DNA from: an uncultured Hyphomicrobiales bacterium
GTDB taxonomy: Bacteria; Pseudomonadota; Alphaproteobacteria; Rhizobiales; Aestuariivirgaceae
DNA: 7,110 bases
Direction of reading: 5' to 3'
NCBI GenBank assembly: GCA_903930095.1
Contig: CAIYXE010000395.1
Span: 1-7,110, forward strand
Below the pieces are notes generated by a model. The model did not search any database and was not told the DNA's origin. It saw nothing but the letters and a program-made list of their open reading frames with translations. Both the position numbers and the translations under genes were made by a program. Below, in pieces: positions 6,549 to 7,110 of this stretch; the stretch's first letter is position 1; each line of letters starts with the position of its first letter.

Positions 6549-7110
6549 GGGGAACGACCGTGTCGAGGATGCGGGCGGAGGAGATGACGCCGGGAATGCC
6601 CGCACCGGGGTGCGTGCCTGCGCCCACCAGGAACAGGTTCTCGATGTCCTCTGCCTTGTTGTTGGGGCGGAACCAGGCGCTCTGCAGCAGCACGGGCTCG
6701 AGCCCGAAGGCCGCACCCTTGTAGGATGAGAGGCGGTTTTCGAAATCGATGGGCGTGATGATCTTCTCCGAGATGATGTGATCGCGCAGGCCCGGCAGCA
6801 CGGTGGCCTCGAGATGCGCGGCGATGGCGTCGCGGTAGGAGGCCGCGCGCCTTGTCCAGTCGATGCCTGAATCCTGGTGCGGCACGGGCGAGAGCACGTA
6901 GAAGGACTCGCAGCCCGCAGGCGCCAGCGACGGGTCGGACGCCGTCGGACGGTGAAGGTAGAGGCTGAAGTCCCCCGCCAGGCGCTTGCGCTCGAAGATG
7001 TCGTGCAAGAGTTCCCGGTAGCGCGGGCCCATCATGATGGTGTGGTGGCGAACGTCCGCATACTGACGGTTTGTGCCGAAGTACCACACGAAAAGGCTCA
7101 TGGAATAGCG
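6529..7110 (-). CDS. crtI: Phytoene desaturase, C-terminal part (5' end outside window)
   Basis: The frame is open from the right edge and stops at TGA 6531-6529. It gives 193 residues, the last two fifths of an enzyme of about 500. CrtI is an FAD-dependent, membrane-associated desaturase that introduces several double bases of conjugation into phytoene, yielding neurosporene or lycopene depending on the enzyme. The end carries the hallmark N-L-F-L-V-G-A-G-T-H-P-G-A-G-I-P-G-V block (about nt 6586-6639), part of the C-terminal FAD-binding region, followed by S-S-A-R-I-L-D. Upstream, S-M-S-L-F-V-W-Y-F-G-T and M-G-P-R-Y-R-E-L are also typical of alphaproteobacterial CrtI. Met 7101 is internal, because R-Y-S before it fits the family pattern. 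The N-terminal dinucleotide-binding fold lies beyond the window, so the number of desaturation steps cannot be judged. It overlaps crtB by 20 nt and is read first in that operon. Confidence 0.96.
   Translation of the reverse strand, partial: RYSMSLFVWYFGTNRQYADVRHHTIMMGPRYRELLHDIFERKRLAGDFSLYLHRPTASDPSLAPAGCESFYVLSPVPHQDSGIDWTRRAASYRDAIAAHLEATVLPGLRDHIISEKIITPIDFENRLSSYKGAAFGLEPVLLQSAWFRPNNKAEDIENLFLVGAGTHPGAGIPGVISSARILDTVVPHASAFV

Noticed and set aside
1..7110. CRISPR arrays, tRNA/rRNA genes, insertion sequences, long repeats
   Set aside because: Reading both strands showed no regularly spaced repeats, tRNA-like cloverleaf, transposase or terminal inverted repeats. Almost all bases are accounted for by coding sequence.

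Overview
The window is about 7.1 kb of GC-rich DNA, with a strong preference for G or C at third codon positions. Every gene looks alphaproteobacterial: a CrtI/CrtB carotenoid pair, a bacterial alpha-2-macroglobulin paired with penicillin-binding protein 1C, and an AGE-family sugar isomerase. No rRNA, tRNA or species-specific marker is visible, so I go no further than a probable carotenoid-producing alphaproteobacterium.

Layout. On the + strand, positions 1-2026 hold the C-terminal part of a bacterial alpha-2-macroglobulin, whose start lies left of the window. It keeps the thioester motif (Cys-Ser-Glu-Gln). One base later pbpC begins (2028-4112), encoding a bifunctional glycosyltransferase/transpeptidase with all its catalytic motifs. 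After a 67-nt gap comes a 400-residue AGE-superfamily sugar isomerase (4180-5382) resembling sulfoquinovose/mannose isomerases. On the - strand, reading leftward from the right edge, are the C-terminal part of phytoene desaturase crtI (7110-6529), phytoene synthase crtB (6548-5520, overlapping crtI by 20 nt) and a 44-residue single-pass membrane protein (5523-5389, overlapping crtB by 4 nt). The two gene sets converge, with only 6 nt between stop codons at 5382 and 5389.

How the genes work together. The alpha-2-macroglobulin/PbpC pair is a known bacterial arrangement. The macroglobulin is thought to trap foreign proteases that breach the outer membrane, and PbpC to repair peptidoglycan. CrtB condenses two geranylgeranyl diphosphates to phytoene and CrtI desaturates it. 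The small membrane protein is probably translated from the same transcript as crtB. The isomerase is the least explained gene: it shares strand and possibly transcript with pbpC, but its substrate cannot be read from the sequence.

The window is densely coding, with no stretch over 300 bases lacking a gene. I see no mobile element, CRISPR array, RNA gene or convincing new multi-gene system. The points most worth following up are the small crtB-coupled membrane protein, the substrate of the isomerase, and the nearly gapless convergent junction.
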